A stretch of 64,000 nt of DNA from Salinicola halimionae. Its GTDB lineage: Bacteria; Pseudomonadota; Gammaproteobacteria; Pseudomonadales; Halomonadaceae. Shown piece after piece: positions 1 to 9,298 of this stretch (position 1 is its first letter; each line of letters begins with the position of its first letter). The DNA is taken from NCBI RefSeq assembly GCF_003206065.1, contig NZ_PZJQ01000004.1, positions 1,151,965-1,215,964 of the forward strand. Direction: 5' to 3'. Position numbers and translations under genes: made by a program. Under the pieces are notes generated by a model that saw nothing but the letters and a program-made list of their open reading frames with translations, did not search any database and was not told the origin of the DNA.

Positions 1-48
1 GCGCCCCTCTTCGATGAAGTTGCGTTATTGGGTGAGACCGTTATCGGG

Positions 49-840
49 TCAGGGGTTGCCGGCCATCTGCTCGATCATGCCTTGCATGAAGCGCAGTTGC
101 TGACTGAACAGATCGCTCCAGAACCCCCCCAGGTCCGGCATCAGCACGGTGATCAATACCAGTCCCGCGGTCAAGGTCATGGGGAAACCCACCGAGAAGA
201 TCGACAGCTGGGGCGAAGCCCGATTGAGAATGCCCAGCGAGAGATTGATCAGCAACAGCGCCGTGATGATGGGAATGGCCATCAGCAAGCCGGAGGAGAA
301 GATGGTGCCGCCCCAGCGGGCCAGCGTTTCGGCGAAACTGGCATCGATCAAGGTCGAACCGATCGGCAACACCTCGAACGTCCAGGCCAGAATCTCGATC
401 GTGATCAAGTGTCCGTTCACGGCCAGAAACATCAGTAGCGTCAACATTTCCAGTAGACGTGAAATGACCATCGTGTTGGTGCCGGCATCCGGTTGATAGA
501 AAGTCGCGAACGCCAGCCCCATCTGCATGCTGATGAATTCGCCGGCCGTCTGCACCACGGCAATCATCACGCGCAGCACCAGCCCCATGGCCACGCCAAT
601 CAGGATCTGTTGCAGCAGCAGACCGAAACTCTCCAGCGAAAACAGGGGGATTGCCGGCATCGGCGGTAGGGTCGGCGCAATGGCGATGGCAATGGCTGCG
701 CCGAACAACGCTTTGACTGGTGTCGGCACGCTGGGCAGGCTCCATAGCGGCGAGGCCATGAAGAAGGCGAGGATACGCACCGTAGGCCAGAAGAACAGCT
801 GAAGCCAGCCCAGCCATTGGGCGGAAGTAATGTCGATCAT
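49..840 (-). CDS. fliR: Flagellar export gate protein FliR
   Basis: FliR is an inner-membrane subunit of the flagellar type III export gate, working with FliP, FliQ, FlhA and FlhB to pass rod, hook and filament subunits. The 263-residue product is the usual length for the family (about 260) and is almost wholly hydrophobic, with about six membrane segments. It ends the run fliL-M-N-O-P-Q-R, 16 bases after fliQ. No flhB start is visible in the 48 bases beyond its stop before the window edge, so the next gene of the cluster cannot be seen. Assignment rests on sequence character and gene order. Confidence 0.95.
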   Translation of the reverse strand: MIDITSAQWLGWLQLFFWPTVRILAFFMASPLWSLPSVPTPVKALFGAAIAIAIAPTLPPMPAIPLFSLESFGLLLQQILIGVAMGLVLRVMIAVVQTAGEFISMQMGLAFATFYQPDAGTNTMVISRLLEMLTLLMFLAVNGHLITIEILAWTFEVLPIGSTLIDASFAETLARWGGTIFSSGLLMAIPIITALLLINLSLGILNRASPQLSIFSVGFPMTLTAGLVLITVLMPDLGGFWSDLFSQQLRFMQGMIEQMAGNP

Positions 841-856
841 CGTGGGCGCTGAGGCC

Positions 857-1126
857 TCAGCTAACCATCATCGGGATATTGTGCAGCAGTTCCCGGGTGA
901 AGTTGACCAACAGTTGAATCATCCATGCCCCGGATACGATCAACATGGCGAAAACGCCCAAGATCTTGGGGATGAACGACAGTGTCATTTCGTTGATCTG
1001 GGTCGCGGCCTGAAACAGGCTGACCAGCAAGCCGATCAGCAGCGCCGTCAGCAATAGCGGTGCCGCCATCATCAGCGTCACTTTCATGCCCTGATAGGCC
1101 AGGCTCATTACCATTTCGGGAGACAT
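857..1126 (-). CDS. fliQ: Flagellar export gate protein FliQ
   Basis: FliQ is the small two-helix membrane subunit of the flagellar export gate. The 89-residue product has the normal length and two hydrophobic hairpin segments (about residues 15-40 and 50-75). A ribosome site GGAG lies 6 bases before the ATG. It sits between fliP and fliR as in most flagellar clusters, but is separated from fliP by 150 bases that hold three imperfect 18-19 base repeats (see separate entry), whereas most neighbours overlap or nearly touch. Confidence 0.95.
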   Translation of the reverse strand: MSPEMVMSLAYQGMKVTLMMAAPLLLTALLIGLLVSLFQAATQINEMTLSFIPKILGVFAMLIVSGAWMIQLLVNFTRELLHNIPMMVS

Positions 1127-1232
1127 CGCTAGCTCCGTGCGGTCGCAGGACGGCTGATGACATTGTGATACATGACGGCGTGTCTCAGGGTCGTGCGGTT
1201 GATAGGGGATAGATGTTGTTCAGGGCAGACAA

Positions 1233-1286
1233 ACGCGGTTCAAGAATAAGTACGCGGCCCAGGAGAGATACGCGGTTCAAGAGAAG
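1233..1286. repeat. Three imperfect 18-19 bp tandem repeats at the 3' end of fliP
   Basis: The core ACGCGGTTCAAGA (+ strand) begins at 1233, 1252 and 1270, giving spacings of 19 and 18 bases; the middle copy reads ACGCGGCCCAGGA. The last copy covers the fliP stop codon and final codons, so the array looks like duplication of the end of fliP into the fliP-fliQ gap. It lengthens the only sizeable gap between adjacent export-gate genes here. Confidence 0.7.
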
Positions 1287-2107
1287 TAGAAACTCTGGGT
1301 CAGCGAGCCGATCAGAAGCTGCCAGCCGTCGACGAGGACGAACAGCATCAACTTGAATGGCAGGGAGATCGTCGCCGGTGGCACCATCATCATCCCCAGT
1401 GCCATCAGTACACTGGCGACGACCAGGTCGATGATCAGAAAGGGAATGAATATCGTGAAGCCGATCTGGAACGCTGTCTTCAGCTCGCTGGTCACGTAAG
1501 CGGGTACCAATATTCGCATCGGTACGTCTTCCGGCCCCTGCATGTCGCCGATATCGGCAATGCGCGCAAACATCGCCAGGTCGGCCTGGCGAGTCTGCGC
1601 GAACATGAACTCGCGGAAAGGTTGGCTGCCTCGATCGAGGGCCTCCTCCAGGGAAATCTGTTCGGCCGAGAACGGTTGCCAGGCTTCGTCGTATACCCGG
1701 TCCAGGACCGGCGACATGATGAAGAAAGTCAAAAATAGAGCCAGCCCCAGCAGAACTTGGGTGGGCGGCGCGGAAGGCGTGGCCATGGCGGTGCGCAACA
1801 GGCCCAGTACGATGATGATCCGGGTGAAGCAGGTCATCATCAGCAGCATGGCCGGCAAGAACGCGAGCGACGAGAGAAATAGCAGGGTCTGCAGACTCAA
1901 CGACCAGCGCTGCCCGCCGTCCGGCATCGGTTCGCTGACGATACCCGGGAGCGCCTGTGCCACTGCCCAGTGGCTGGCCGTCAATGCGACCAGCGCCACC
2001 AGTCCCAAGATGACGCCACGAGACTTGGAGTAGACCAGCCTCGTGGCGGCGATGAGCGTATCCCTGACATCGTTCGGCCAGCCGGCAGTCGCACCGATAA
2101 TAGCCAT
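1277..2107 (-). CDS. fliP: Flagellar export gate protein FliP
   Basis: FliP forms the core of the flagellar export gate in the inner membrane. The product is 276 residues from the ATG at 2107, longer than the usual 245 because of an N-terminal extension before a hydrophobic signal-like segment ending near ASHWAVAQA. The conserved body follows: a membrane block around [19 protein letters not shown], a periplasmic loop with [14 protein letters not shown], and a C-terminal membrane pair around [16 protein letters not shown]. The start is chosen because TGATG fuses the fliO stop to the ATG by one base, typical of translational coupling; an in-frame TTG one codon earlier is less likely. Confidence 0.95.
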   Translation of the reverse strand: MAIIGATAGWPNDVRDTLIAATRLVYSKSRGVILGLVALVALTASHWAVAQALPGIVSEPMPDGGQRWSLSLQTLLFLSSLAFLPAMLLMMTCFTRIIIVLGLLRTAMATPSAPPTQVLLGLALFLTFFIMSPVLDRVYDEAWQPFSAEQISLEEALDRGSQPFREFMFAQTRQADLAMFARIADIGDMQGPEDVPMRILVPAYVTSELKTAFQIGFTIFIPFLIIDLVVASVLMALGMMMVPPATISLPFKLMLFVLVDGWQLLIGSLTQSFYFS

Positions 2108-2541
2108 CAAGAGTCGTCCCCGTCGCTGCCTCGAGAGGTCCGGCGTTTCAGGGAGTTGCTCGCATTATGCTTGAGTGCCTGTCCGAAACGGCTGGCGAAG
2201 GATCCGGCGACCGGTGGCGTGGTGGCTCCCGCCGTAGGGGCGGCGGGCGGATCTAAGGTGTCCAACTTGGTTACCTGACCTCCACCGACACCCAGCACGA
2301 GCCAGCGATCGGCGACCTCGACGATCACCACGCGTTCGCGTTGTCCCACCGGCGTGCTGGCGACCACGCGCAGATGTTGCGTCCCTGCGCGACGATTGGG
2401 ACCAATACGTTTCAGCAGCCAGGCGCAGGCCAGGATGATCGCGATGACCACGAGCAGCGAGATTGCAGTCTTGCCGATCATCAGCAGGCCGATACTCTCG
2501 CCGCCCGACTGTGTCGCCTGCTGGAAAGTTTCGTCTTTCAT
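2107..2541 (-). CDS. fliO: Flagellar biosynthesis protein FliO
   Basis: FliO is a bitopic membrane protein that helps FliP assemble into the export gate. The 144-residue product has one membrane span (about residues 22-46, ending in WLLKRIG) followed by the soluble FliO domain, with the typical [20 protein letters not shown] stretch. It overlaps fliN by 4 bases (ATGA) and fliP by 1 base. FliO is poorly conserved, but this motif and its place between fliN and fliP make the call secure. Confidence 0.92.
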   Translation of the reverse strand: MKDETFQQATQSGGESIGLLMIGKTAISLLVVIAIILACAWLLKRIGPNRRAGTQHLRVVASTPVGQRERVVIVEVADRWLVLGVGGGQVTKLDTLDPPAAPTAGATTPPVAGSFASRFGQALKHNASNSLKRRTSRGSDGDDS

Positions 2542-3056
2542 CGATTCAGTTTTTGAACGCGTTCGGACGGCGTGATGATCTCGGTGATCCGGATGCCGTA
2601 CTTGTCTTCGACCACCACTACTTCGCCTTGGGCAATAAGATAGCCGTTGATCAGAATGTCCATCGGCTCGCCGGCCAATCCATCCAGCTCCACTACCGAA
2701 CCTTGTGCCAGCTCGAGCAGTTGCTTGATGGTGATACGCGTCCGCCCCAGCTCGACCGAGAGCTTGACGGGGATATCCATGACCACACCCAGGTCCCGCG
2801 TCTGAGACGCCTTGTCACTGCCTTGGTCGAAGGACTGGAATACGCCGACCTCTGCCGCCCTGGACTCACCGGTGCTCGCCGTGGCGGTGGGCTTGACCGT
2901 TTCCTCGGTGGGAGTGGTCCTATCGGGTTCAGGCTCGACGGCTTCAGGCTCGACGCCCTGTTCCGCCATCGCTGCCGCCCAAAGATCTTCGGCCTCTTCC
3001 TGGCTTGAGTTGTCGGACGCTCCCTGCTGGGATCCCGGTTTCTGCTCGTCACTCAT
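2538..3056 (-). CDS. fliN: Flagellar motor switch protein FliN
   Basis: FliN is a cytoplasmic C-ring component that helps set rotation direction and docks the FliH-FliI export complex. The C-terminal ~80 residues match the FliN/SpoA (SPOA) fold: VMDIPVKLSVELGRTRITIKQ, then LLELAQGSVVELDGLAG. The N-terminal half is acidic, low-complexity and variable, as usual. I choose the ATG at 3056 (172 residues), with AAGGAC 8 bases upstream; an in-frame TTG two codons earlier is less likely. It overlaps fliM by 8 bases. Confidence 0.95.
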   Translation of the reverse strand: MSDEQKPGSQQGASDNSSQEEAEDLWAAAMAEQGVEPEAVEPEPDRTTPTEETVKPTATASTGESRAAEVGVFQSFDQGSDKASQTRDLGVVMDIPVKLSVELGRTRITIKQLLELAQGSVVELDGLAGEPMDILINGYLIAQGEVVVVEDKYGIRITEIITPSERVQKLNR

Positions 3057-4056
3057 TGTCAAAGTCCTTCATGGCGGAGTACGTACCATGGTCGATAAGA
3101 TGCTTCACCCGTAGCGCGCGCTGGCCTTGCCGGGTGCCGTATTCGCAGGCCATGACCGGCACGCCGTCGACGCGTACGCCAAGGGTCTTGGGAAGATCGA
3201 TGGGAAGGATGTCGCCGACTTCCAGCGACAGCACGTCGCCGATGTTTGAAGGTATCTCGGCGAAATCGGCGATCAGTTCGACCTGGGTCTGCTTGATCTC
3301 GCCGGCCATGCGCGATTCCCATTGAGTGTCGTCGCTGTCCAGTGCGCCGATCGGGCTGGACAGAATGTCCCGGATCGGTTCGATCATGGAAAACGGAATG
3401 CAGATGTTGAAGTCGCTGGCCAGATTGCCGACCTCGAGATGGAACGTGCTGTTGACGACGATCTCGTTGGGCGAATTGGTGATGTTGGCGAAACGGACCT
3501 GCATCTCCGAGCGCATGTAGTCGATCTCCAACGGATAGATCGATTTCCAGGCGTCGCTATAACCTTCCAGTGCCAACGACATCAGACGCTGAATGATGCG
3601 TTGCTCGGTGGCGGTGAATTCACGTCCATCGGACTTGGTGAGGAATCGTCCGTCGCCGCCGAACAGGTTGTCCACCACCATGAACACCAGCCCTGGTGGG
3701 AATACCAGCAGGGCGGTACCTTTGAGCGGCTTCAAACTGATCAGGTTGAGATTGGTGGGCACCGGCAGGTTGCGCGCGAATTCGCTATAACTCTGGTAGC
3801 GCACGCCGGATACCGTGATATCGGCGCTACGCCGAATCAAGTTGAACAGCGCTACCCGGAAGAGACGCGCAAAGCGCTCGTTGATGATATCCAGGGCCTG
3901 CAGCCGCTCGCGAATCACCCGATGCTGGTTGGCCGGATCGAAGGGCCGGACTCGACGGTCGCCTTGGGGCGCGTCGGCCGGCTTGTCGTCGTCGCCGCTG
4001 ACCCCGTTGAGAAGGGCGTCGATCTCTTCCTGCGACAGTAAATCGTCTTGGGACAT
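3049..4056 (-). CDS. fliM: Flagellar motor switch protein FliM
   Basis: FliM is the C-ring subunit that binds phosphorylated CheY and passes the signal to FliG. The 335-residue length is normal. The N-terminus carries the CheY-binding peptide LLSQEEIDALLNGV, followed by the CheC-like middle domain (about residues 50-230) and a C-terminal SPOA domain from about residue 250 (DVLSLEVGDILPIDLP). It is 18 bases downstream of fliL and overlaps fliN. Confidence 0.97.
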   Translation of the reverse strand: MSQDDLLSQEEIDALLNGVSGDDDKPADAPQGDRRVRPFDPANQHRVIRERLQALDIINERFARLFRVALFNLIRRSADITVSGVRYQSYSEFARNLPVPTNLNLISLKPLKGTALLVFPPGLVFMVVDNLFGGDGRFLTKSDGREFTATEQRIIQRLMSLALEGYSDAWKSIYPLEIDYMRSEMQVRFANITNSPNEIVVNSTFHLEVGNLASDFNICIPFSMIEPIRDILSSPIGALDSDDTQWESRMAGEIKQTQVELIADFAEIPSNIGDVLSLEVGDILPIDLPKTLGVRVDGVPVMACEYGTRQGQRALRVKHLIDHGTYSAMKDFDNE

Positions 4057-4074
4057 GGTTGGCCTGGCGTCCGC

Positions 4075-4557
4075 TTACTGCACGATGAAATCGGAAAACA
4101 GCACGTCATCGATCGATAACGCGGGCTGCGGTGTGGTGATCGGATCATCGAACAGACCGAGAATTTGCTGCTTCATTAGGGTCTTGCCCTCGGGCTTGAT
4201 CAGCTCTTCCGCGCTTTTGCCGGAGAGCAGCATCAGCAGCCGACTGCGTACTTCCGGCATGTGCTGGTTGAGAAATGCGCTGGTCTGTTCATCGTCGACG
4301 CGCAGCGACAGCCCCACGTAGAGCAGACGATCACCGTAATCACTTTGCAGATTGACTGTGAACGGCTGAATGGTGACGAAAATCGGCACCGGCGGTTCGA
4401 CCGCTTCGTCCTCGACGACGTCGGTGGCCCCGCTGCCATTACGGGCATCGAGATAAAAATAGACGGCGACCGAGCTGGCTACCGCCAGCAGGACGATCAA
4501 GAGCCCCACCAGGATGAGGGTGCGTTTTTTACGGGGTGCGGCCATTGCTTCTGCCAT
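4075..4557 (-). CDS. fliL: Flagellar basal body-associated protein FliL
   Basis: FliL is a single-pass inner-membrane protein beside the stators that supports torque. The 160-residue product begins with a short basic cytoplasmic stretch (APRKKRT), one membrane span (about residues 13-32), an acidic linker, and the periplasmic FliL domain (VTIQPFTVNLQSDYGDRLLYVGLSLRV). The first ATG is used; a second in-frame ATG four codons later is also possible. It is 213 bases after fliK, so a promoter for fliLMNOPQR may lie in that gap, though I see no clear one. Confidence 0.93.
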   Translation of the reverse strand: MAEAMAAPRKKRTLILVGLLIVLLAVASSVAVYFYLDARNGSGATDVVEDEAVEPPVPIFVTIQPFTVNLQSDYGDRLLYVGLSLRVDDEQTSAFLNQHMPEVRSRLLMLLSGKSAEELIKPEGKTLMKQQILGLFDDPITTPQPALSIDDVLFSDFIVQ

Positions 4558-4770
4558 TACGGATCATCTCGGGAAGTTGCTGCGGATTATGCGGGGCGAG
4601 GGAGCATGGCGATCGCTGGAAAAGACGCCTTGGGACTTGCCAACTTCCCCTTTCATGCCCCGAAACCGGGAGGCAGGGCATGGGCTGCCGATGCTGCCGC
4701 ATAGCGTGGTAATAACGTGATATCGCGGCGCGCATTCGCCCGTCGCTCTCCGTACTATCGGCAGCGCCGG

Positions 4771-6225
4771 CTAAGCATAAAGGCTGATATTGCCATTCGC
4801 CGTGAGGTCGACTTGGCGAAGAGCTGCCTCATCCCCGGCATCGATGGGTGCAGCGGTCAGTAGAGAGCCACCGGGAATCGAGGCGTGTCGCGGCTGACCA
4901 TCGCCTGACGACTGATTTTGTTGAAATGACCCCTGGTCACCGACCATGGCTTCGCCCAAGGTGATGCCGCTATCGGCCAGCGCTTGACGAAGCTGAGGAA
5001 TCGCAGCTTCTACCGCAGCGCGAACTGGCGCGTGGGCCGAAAGAATCTGGAGCTGCGCCTGCTGATCCTGAACCGTCAACGTGACACTCAGCGGCCCCAG
5101 TTCCTGGGGATGAAGTTTCAGTGACATCTGCTGATCACCGCGCTGATGCATCTGCAGCACCTGTTGGCCGAAAGAGGCCGGCCACTGGGGTGACTGAACG
5201 GATGCCGTGATGGCCGCGGGCGTGGCCGCTGCTGTCGGCGTGGAGGCGCCCGCGGCATTCGAGAGCGAGGAGTTCAGACTCGCCAGCGAGCCGGGATCCG
5301 GACGATCACTCGGCGATGCGCCCGAATTCAGACCGCCGAGATCGCGATTGGCCGCCAATGTGGCGTCGAGCTTGTCAGCTGCAGTCAAATCGCCTTGCGG
5401 CATGGGCTGACCCGATGACGGGGCGGTGCCCGGAACGAGGTTGCCTGGCAGTGTTGCTTGAGTGCCATCGAGACCCGGGGAAGAGCTTTTCGTTCCTGTC
5501 TGTTGGGAGTCGGCGTTGACGCGAGTCGATGCCCCCGGCTGCGGTCCCGCCTCCGCCAGCATCTTCTGGGCGATACCTGCGAGCTGGTCGGCATCGTCGC
5601 CTGCGTACGGCGTCGTGGACGCCAGCCCCATTTGCTGGAGGACTGCCTGGGTCGCATTCGACCCACCAGTGGCGGAGCCGGCGCCCGTGTTGTTCGGCAC
5701 CGAGGTCATTGCCGGTGGTAGGGCTGCGAAGAGGGCGGCGAGCCCCTGAACGTCGAGCGACGTCGAATCATCGCCACCCTTTGATGTGTCGGATGAGGCC
5801 TTGCCGCTCTCGGTCTTGCCCGCCAGGCTTTCAAGCGCAGCGTGAAGTCCCGACATGTCTCCCATCTCTAGTGACTGCAAAATCCGCTGCGTATCTGTGG
5901 GCGTCGGATCGGAAGCTTGGGCCTCACCTTGTATCGGCTGCGATTTCCGCATCGTTCGAGAGATCTCCGCGTCAGTCGAAGACGACCCGGTTGTCTCGTT
6001 GTCAGTGGACGCCAGGCTCGCATTTGGCTGCGGATTGGCGTCCGAATTTGCGGCTCGAAACGCGGCGTTCTCGCTGGCACCGGAACGTTGCGGCCTTTCG
6101 GCCTCCGCCGTCCGTTGCATGACGTCGGCGAACGGCGCACGGGCCGAATTCGAGGACGTGCTGCTCTTGGCATCGGCATTACGTGCCGAGGAGGACGTCG
6201 CAGCGGTAAGAGAGGAGAGTTCCAT
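4771..6225 (-). CDS. fliK: Flagellar hook-length control protein FliK
   Basis: FliK is a secreted ruler that ends hook growth and switches export to filament subunits. The long N-terminal part (about residues 1-360) is rich in Ser, Ala, Thr, Gly and Gln and looks disordered. The C-terminal domain is conserved: LKLHPQELGPLSVTLTVQDQ followed by VRAAVEAAIPQLRQALADSG. I use the ATG at 6225 (484 residues, MELSSLTAAT...); an upstream in-frame TTG at 6279 would add 18 residues. Neither start has a clear ribosome site, so the exact N-terminus is uncertain. Confidence 0.9.
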   Translation of the reverse strand: MELSSLTAATSSSARNADAKSSTSSNSARAPFADVMQRTAEAERPQRSGASENAAFRAANSDANPQPNASLASTDNETTGSSSTDAEISRTMRKSQPIQGEAQASDPTPTDTQRILQSLEMGDMSGLHAALESLAGKTESGKASSDTSKGGDDSTSLDVQGLAALFAALPPAMTSVPNNTGAGSATGGSNATQAVLQQMGLASTTPYAGDDADQLAGIAQKMLAEAGPQPGASTRVNADSQQTGTKSSSPGLDGTQATLPGNLVPGTAPSSGQPMPQGDLTAADKLDATLAANRDLGGLNSGASPSDRPDPGSLASLNSSLSNAAGASTPTAAATPAAITASVQSPQWPASFGQQVLQMHQRGDQQMSLKLHPQELGPLSVTLTVQDQQAQLQILSAHAPVRAAVEAAIPQLRQALADSGITLGEAMVGDQGSFQQNQSSGDGQPRHASIPGGSLLTAAPIDAGDEAALRQVDLTANGNISLYA

Positions 6226-6346
6226 GGACGATGGCGCCAGTATGATTATCGTTAAGTTCGTCAAAAAAGTTCTTGGCAAGCTTTCAAGATTCGGCTTCCG
6301 TGCCAGGCTCGGGAATCAGAGGCCTGGCCTGCGATCAGTCCGGCTA

Positions 6347-6799
6347 TCAATGCACCCCATCTTGCTGGCGACGACGTAACTGCGCTGCCATCTCGTCGCT
6401 GTGGCGCTGTTCATGGCGCGATAGCTGATGGGCTGCCTCGCTCTGACGTCGGGTATGCAGGGTCTCGTAGGCATTGAGCTTACGATGTTCGCTTTGCCAG
6501 TGCTGCTTGCCATTCTCGACCCGCGATTGCTGCTCACCGAGTCGACGCTGCTGCTGCTCGATCGCGTTATCCAGGGAGCCGATGAACTGTTGATAATCTC
6601 GCCATTGGCTGGAAGAGACGCCTTGCGTCAGGCTGTCGTGAAGCTTGCGTCGATACTCGTCGCGATAGTTCTGGAGCTGCCCCAACTGATTCTCGGCCTC
6701 CTGCTGCTGGCGCTGCAGATGGCCGAGATCCTCGACGGCCTTGTCGCTGCTGCGTTGCGCCAGATCTCGAAGCATCTGCATGGCTTGTGTATTGGCCAA
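6347..6799 (-). CDS. fliJ: Flagellar export chaperone FliJ
   Basis: FliJ is a coiled-coil stalk protein linking the FliI ATPase ring to FlhA. The product is highly charged and predicted helical throughout, rich in Gln, Arg and Glu heptads (QRQQQEAENQLGQLQ), with the FliJ-like motif NYRDEYRRKL near residue 45. I start it at the TTG at 6799 because AGGAGG lies 7 bases upstream and this gives 150 residues, the family length (about 147). A longer reading from an ATG at 6871 adds 24 residues with no ribosome site and is rejected. Confidence 0.88.
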   Translation of the reverse strand: MANTQAMQMLRDLAQRSSDKAVEDLGHLQRQQQEAENQLGQLQNYRDEYRRKLHDSLTQGVSSSQWRDYQQFIGSLDNAIEQQQRRLGEQQSRVENGKQHWQSEHRKLNAYETLHTRRQSEAAHQLSRHEQRHSDEMAAQLRRRQQDGVH

Positions 6800-6963
6800 G
6801 ACGTCACCTCCTGTTCGTGCCGTGATATCGATGATGCCCGGATAGCGACCTGGCCATTCACCGGCTGCCATTGTGGCTGTCCCGGAGTCATGGCAAATGC
6901 TCGAGAAACGCTAGAAAAGGTGACTATTCCTTCAGCCGGATAGACGAGCGAACGGCCGTTAAG

Positions 6964-8445
6964 TCACTCTGCAACGGGGATGAGTCGATCCAGATCGGCC
7001 TGGGTATGCGGCAGCTCGGCGATCTCGTTCATCCCTTGCTGAAGGAAAGACTCGAGCCGAGGATAAAGTGCGACCGCGCGGTCCAGTTGAGGGTCCTGGC
7101 CGCTGATATAAGCACCGACGTTGATCAGATCGCGATTGCGCTGGTAGCGGGAGATCATCTGCTTGAAGCCCTGCGCCTGACGCAGCCGTTTGGCCTCGAC
7201 CACGGCCGGCATCGCTCGGCTGATCGAAGCTTCGATATCGATCGCTGGATAGTGCCCGCTTTCCGCCAGTTGGCGGGAAAGCACGATATGTCCATCGAGA
7301 ATGGCGCGTGCAGAGTCGGCGATCGGATCCTGCTGGTCGTCGCCTTCGGTCAACACGGTGTAGAAGGCAGTGATCGATCCGCCGCCGCGCTTGCCATTGC
7401 CGGCGCGTTCGACGAGCCCCGGTAGTTTGGCGAAGACGGAAGGTGGATAGCCCTTGGTCGCCGGCGGCTCACCGATGGCCAATGCGATTTCGCGAGCTGC
7501 CATGGCGTAGCGCGTCAACGAGTCCATGATCAGCAGGACATTACGCCCCTGATCGCGAAAATCCTCAGCCAGACGAGTGGCGTAGGCGGCGCCCTGCATA
7601 CGTTGTAGCGGAGAAGTATCGGCCGGAGCGGCAACGACCACGGCCCGCGCCAGACCTTCCTCACCCAGAATGTTCTCGATGAAATCCTGAACTTCACGTC
7701 CACGCTCACCGATCAGACCGACGACGATCACGTCGGCATCGGTGAAACGCGCCATCATTCCCAATAGCACGCTCTTGCCGACCCCGGACCCGGCGAAAAG
7801 GCCCATCCGTTGGCCGCGACCCACGGTGAGCAGGCCATTGATCGCGCGGATACCGACGTCGATGGCTGTATCGATGGGCGCGCGAGCGAGCGGGTTGATC
7901 GGAGGGGTCTCGAGAGGGGCGTGCGGGGACTGCTCCAGCGGGCCCTGATCGTCGAGGGGCCGGCCATTGCCGTCGACGACGCGGCCCAGCAGACCATCGC
8001 CAAGCGGAAATCGCCGTGCGCTGGCGATATCCAGACGGTTGCCGCTGAGCGCCAGTACACGGGCGCCGGGAAGCAGGCCGCTAGTATCCGCCAGCGGCAT
8101 CAGGAAAAGTTTGTCGCCGGAAAATCCCACTACTTCAGCCTCGGCGAAGCGCTCATCGTCACCATTGCCATTGCCGGCAGAGAGTTCGATCAGGCAAGCG
8201 CTACCCAACGGCAGCCGTATGCCGACCGCCTCGAGGACCAGGCCGGTGGCACGGGTGACGCGGCCCTCATGACGGTAGTGAGAGAGCGATTCGACACGAT
8301 GACTAATCTTTTCCAGTACATGGCGCCAGCGTTGATGATGAGGTGAATCCGCTGAATCCGCTGAATCCGCTGAATCCGCTGAATCCGCTGAATCCGCTGA
8401 ATCCGCTGAATCCGTCGAAGTGCGAGCCGTGCCCGAGTCATGCAT
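6964..8445 (-). CDS. fliI: Flagellum-specific ATPase FliI
   Basis: FliI is the hexameric ATPase of the flagellar export apparatus, related to the F1 beta subunit. The 493-residue product has Walker [12 protein letters not shown], Walker B-type [20 protein letters not shown], and the glycine/proline loop [18 protein letters not shown]. Length is slightly above the usual 440-460 because residues 11-34 are a Ser-Ala-Asp repeat array encoded by a 9-bp tandem repeat (see separate entry). The start overlaps the fliH stop by 8 bases. Confidence 0.97.
   Translation of the reverse strand: MHDSGTARTSTDSADSADSADSADSADSADSADSPHHQRWRHVLEKISHRVESLSHYRHEGRVTRATGLVLEAVGIRLPLGSACLIELSAGNGNGDDERFAEAEVVGFSGDKLFLMPLADTSGLLPGARVLALSGNRLDIASARRFPLGDGLLGRVVDGNGRPLDDQGPLEQSPHAPLETPPINPLARAPIDTAIDVGIRAINGLLTVGRGQRMGLFAGSGVGKSVLLGMMARFTDADVIVVGLIGERGREVQDFIENILGEEGLARAVVVAAPADTSPLQRMQGAAYATRLAEDFRDQGRNVLLIMDSLTRYAMAAREIALAIGEPPATKGYPPSVFAKLPGLVERAGNGKRGGGSITAFYTVLTEGDDQQDPIADSARAILDGHIVLSRQLAESGHYPAIDIEASISRAMPAVVEAKRLRQAQGFKQMISRYQRNRDLINVGAYISGQDPQLDRAVALYPRLESFLQQGMNEIAELPHTQADLDRLIPVAE
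8344..8415. repeat. 9-bp in-frame tandem repeat inside fliI
   Basis: The unit TGAATCCGC (+ strand) is repeated seven times without error from 8344 to 8406, with an eighth copy differing only in its last base. Read on the minus strand it encodes Ser-Ala-Asp repeats near the FliI N-terminus. A change of copy number keeps the reading frame, so this locus could vary in length between strains without breaking FliI. Confidence 0.97.
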
Positions 8446-9298
8446 CGTCGTTCTCCGGCCCGCTGAGGTCCTGCGGTTGAGCGGCCGGATTTTCGGAGCC
8501 CGAGATTTCAGATCCCGGCGTTCCAGGTGTGGAATCTCCAGTTTCAGAATTGCCGCTTTCGCTGGCTGGCGATGCCTGGCGTTGGCGTCGCTGACCGAGA
8601 ATTGCCTTCCAGTGTGTGCTCAGGCTGGCGTCGAGCCCGCCACCGGCACTGGTGGCACGACAGCCACCGCGCTCGAGCGCCGGATCGGGATGACACTCCC
8701 AGCCGCTTGCCGCGAGCTTCTCACCCATGGCCGCTGTCACCAGTTCAAGATCCGCCGGATGCAACCATAGCCTGGGTTTTCCGTTCAATGAGGTGTCGGC
8801 ATCGAGTAACTCGCGCACCACGCACAGAATCTGCTCCGGGTGGGCGGCAAGGGATTCGCCCGCTAGTTGGCGCCCGGTAATGAGTGCCAGCTCGACCAGC
8901 TGATCGGCGACCTCGGTGTCCAATGCCATCAGGGCTTGGCGAAAATTTTCGGCAAGCTCGGCGAGCGGGTTCAGGGTCATCTCCAGGCGCTTATGGAACT
9001 CAAGTTCGGCGACGGCATTGGACGCTTCGAGGCCTTCCTGATATCCCGCTCGATAACCCTGCTCCTGGCCTTCGCGGTGGCCGATTTCGAAACCCTCCCG
9101 CTTTGCCTTTTCGCTAGCAGCCTGACGGGCCTCGGCGTCGGCATCCTGTTGCCGGCGTTGACGCTGCGCCTCGGCATCGAACGCGGGCAGTCGAGTATCC
9201 GGCGCGTGGCCAAGATCGTCCATCTGCCAGCGGTGCCACTCGCCGTCGGTACCTGGCGTTGACGGATTGCGGCGATCAGACGTAGCCATCGTCGCCAC
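8438..9298 (-). CDS. fliH: Flagellar assembly protein FliH
   Basis: FliH binds and regulates FliI and tethers it to FliN at the C-ring. The 286-residue product has the FliH features: a Gly-rich repeat region [20 protein letters not shown] (GxxxG-type, about residues 66-85), a coiled-coil middle, then the conserved C-terminal domain (about residues 120-215) related to the V-ATPase E/ATP synthase delta subunits. A Ser/Gly/Glu-rich tail of about 50 residues ([16 protein letters not shown]) is unusual. It overlaps fliG by 23 bases from the first ATG; a second ATG at 9289 shortens that overlap. Confidence 0.93.
   Translation of the reverse strand: MATMATSDRRNPSTPGTDGEWHRWQMDDLGHAPDTRLPAFDAEAQRQRRQQDADAEARQAASEKAKREGFEIGHREGQEQGYRAGYQEGLEASNAVAELEFHKRLEMTLNPLAELAENFRQALMALDTEVADQLVELALITGRQLAGESLAAHPEQILCVVRELLDADTSLNGKPRLWLHPADLELVTAAMGEKLAASGWECHPDPALERGGCRATSAGGGLDASLSTHWKAILGQRRQRQASPASESGNSETGDSTPGTPGSEISGSENPAAQPQDLSGPENDDA

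Noticed and set aside
1-48. Possible flhB start or other gene end at the left edge
   Set aside because: No start codon with a ribosome site on the minus strand, and the short plus-strand frames carry no recognisable sequence; too little sequence to call.
3322-4041. 239-codon plus-strand frame opposite fliM
   Set aside because: Antisense shadow of fliM; low-complexity His/Gln/Asp-rich product with no known domain.
4654-4682. Inverted repeat CATGCCC/GGGCATG between fliL and fliK as a terminator
   Set aside because: No T-run on either strand and a long loop; termination would break the fli operon. Left unannotated.
8344-8415. CRISPR-like array
   Set aside because: Units are 9 bp, contiguous, without spacers, and lie inside fliI.
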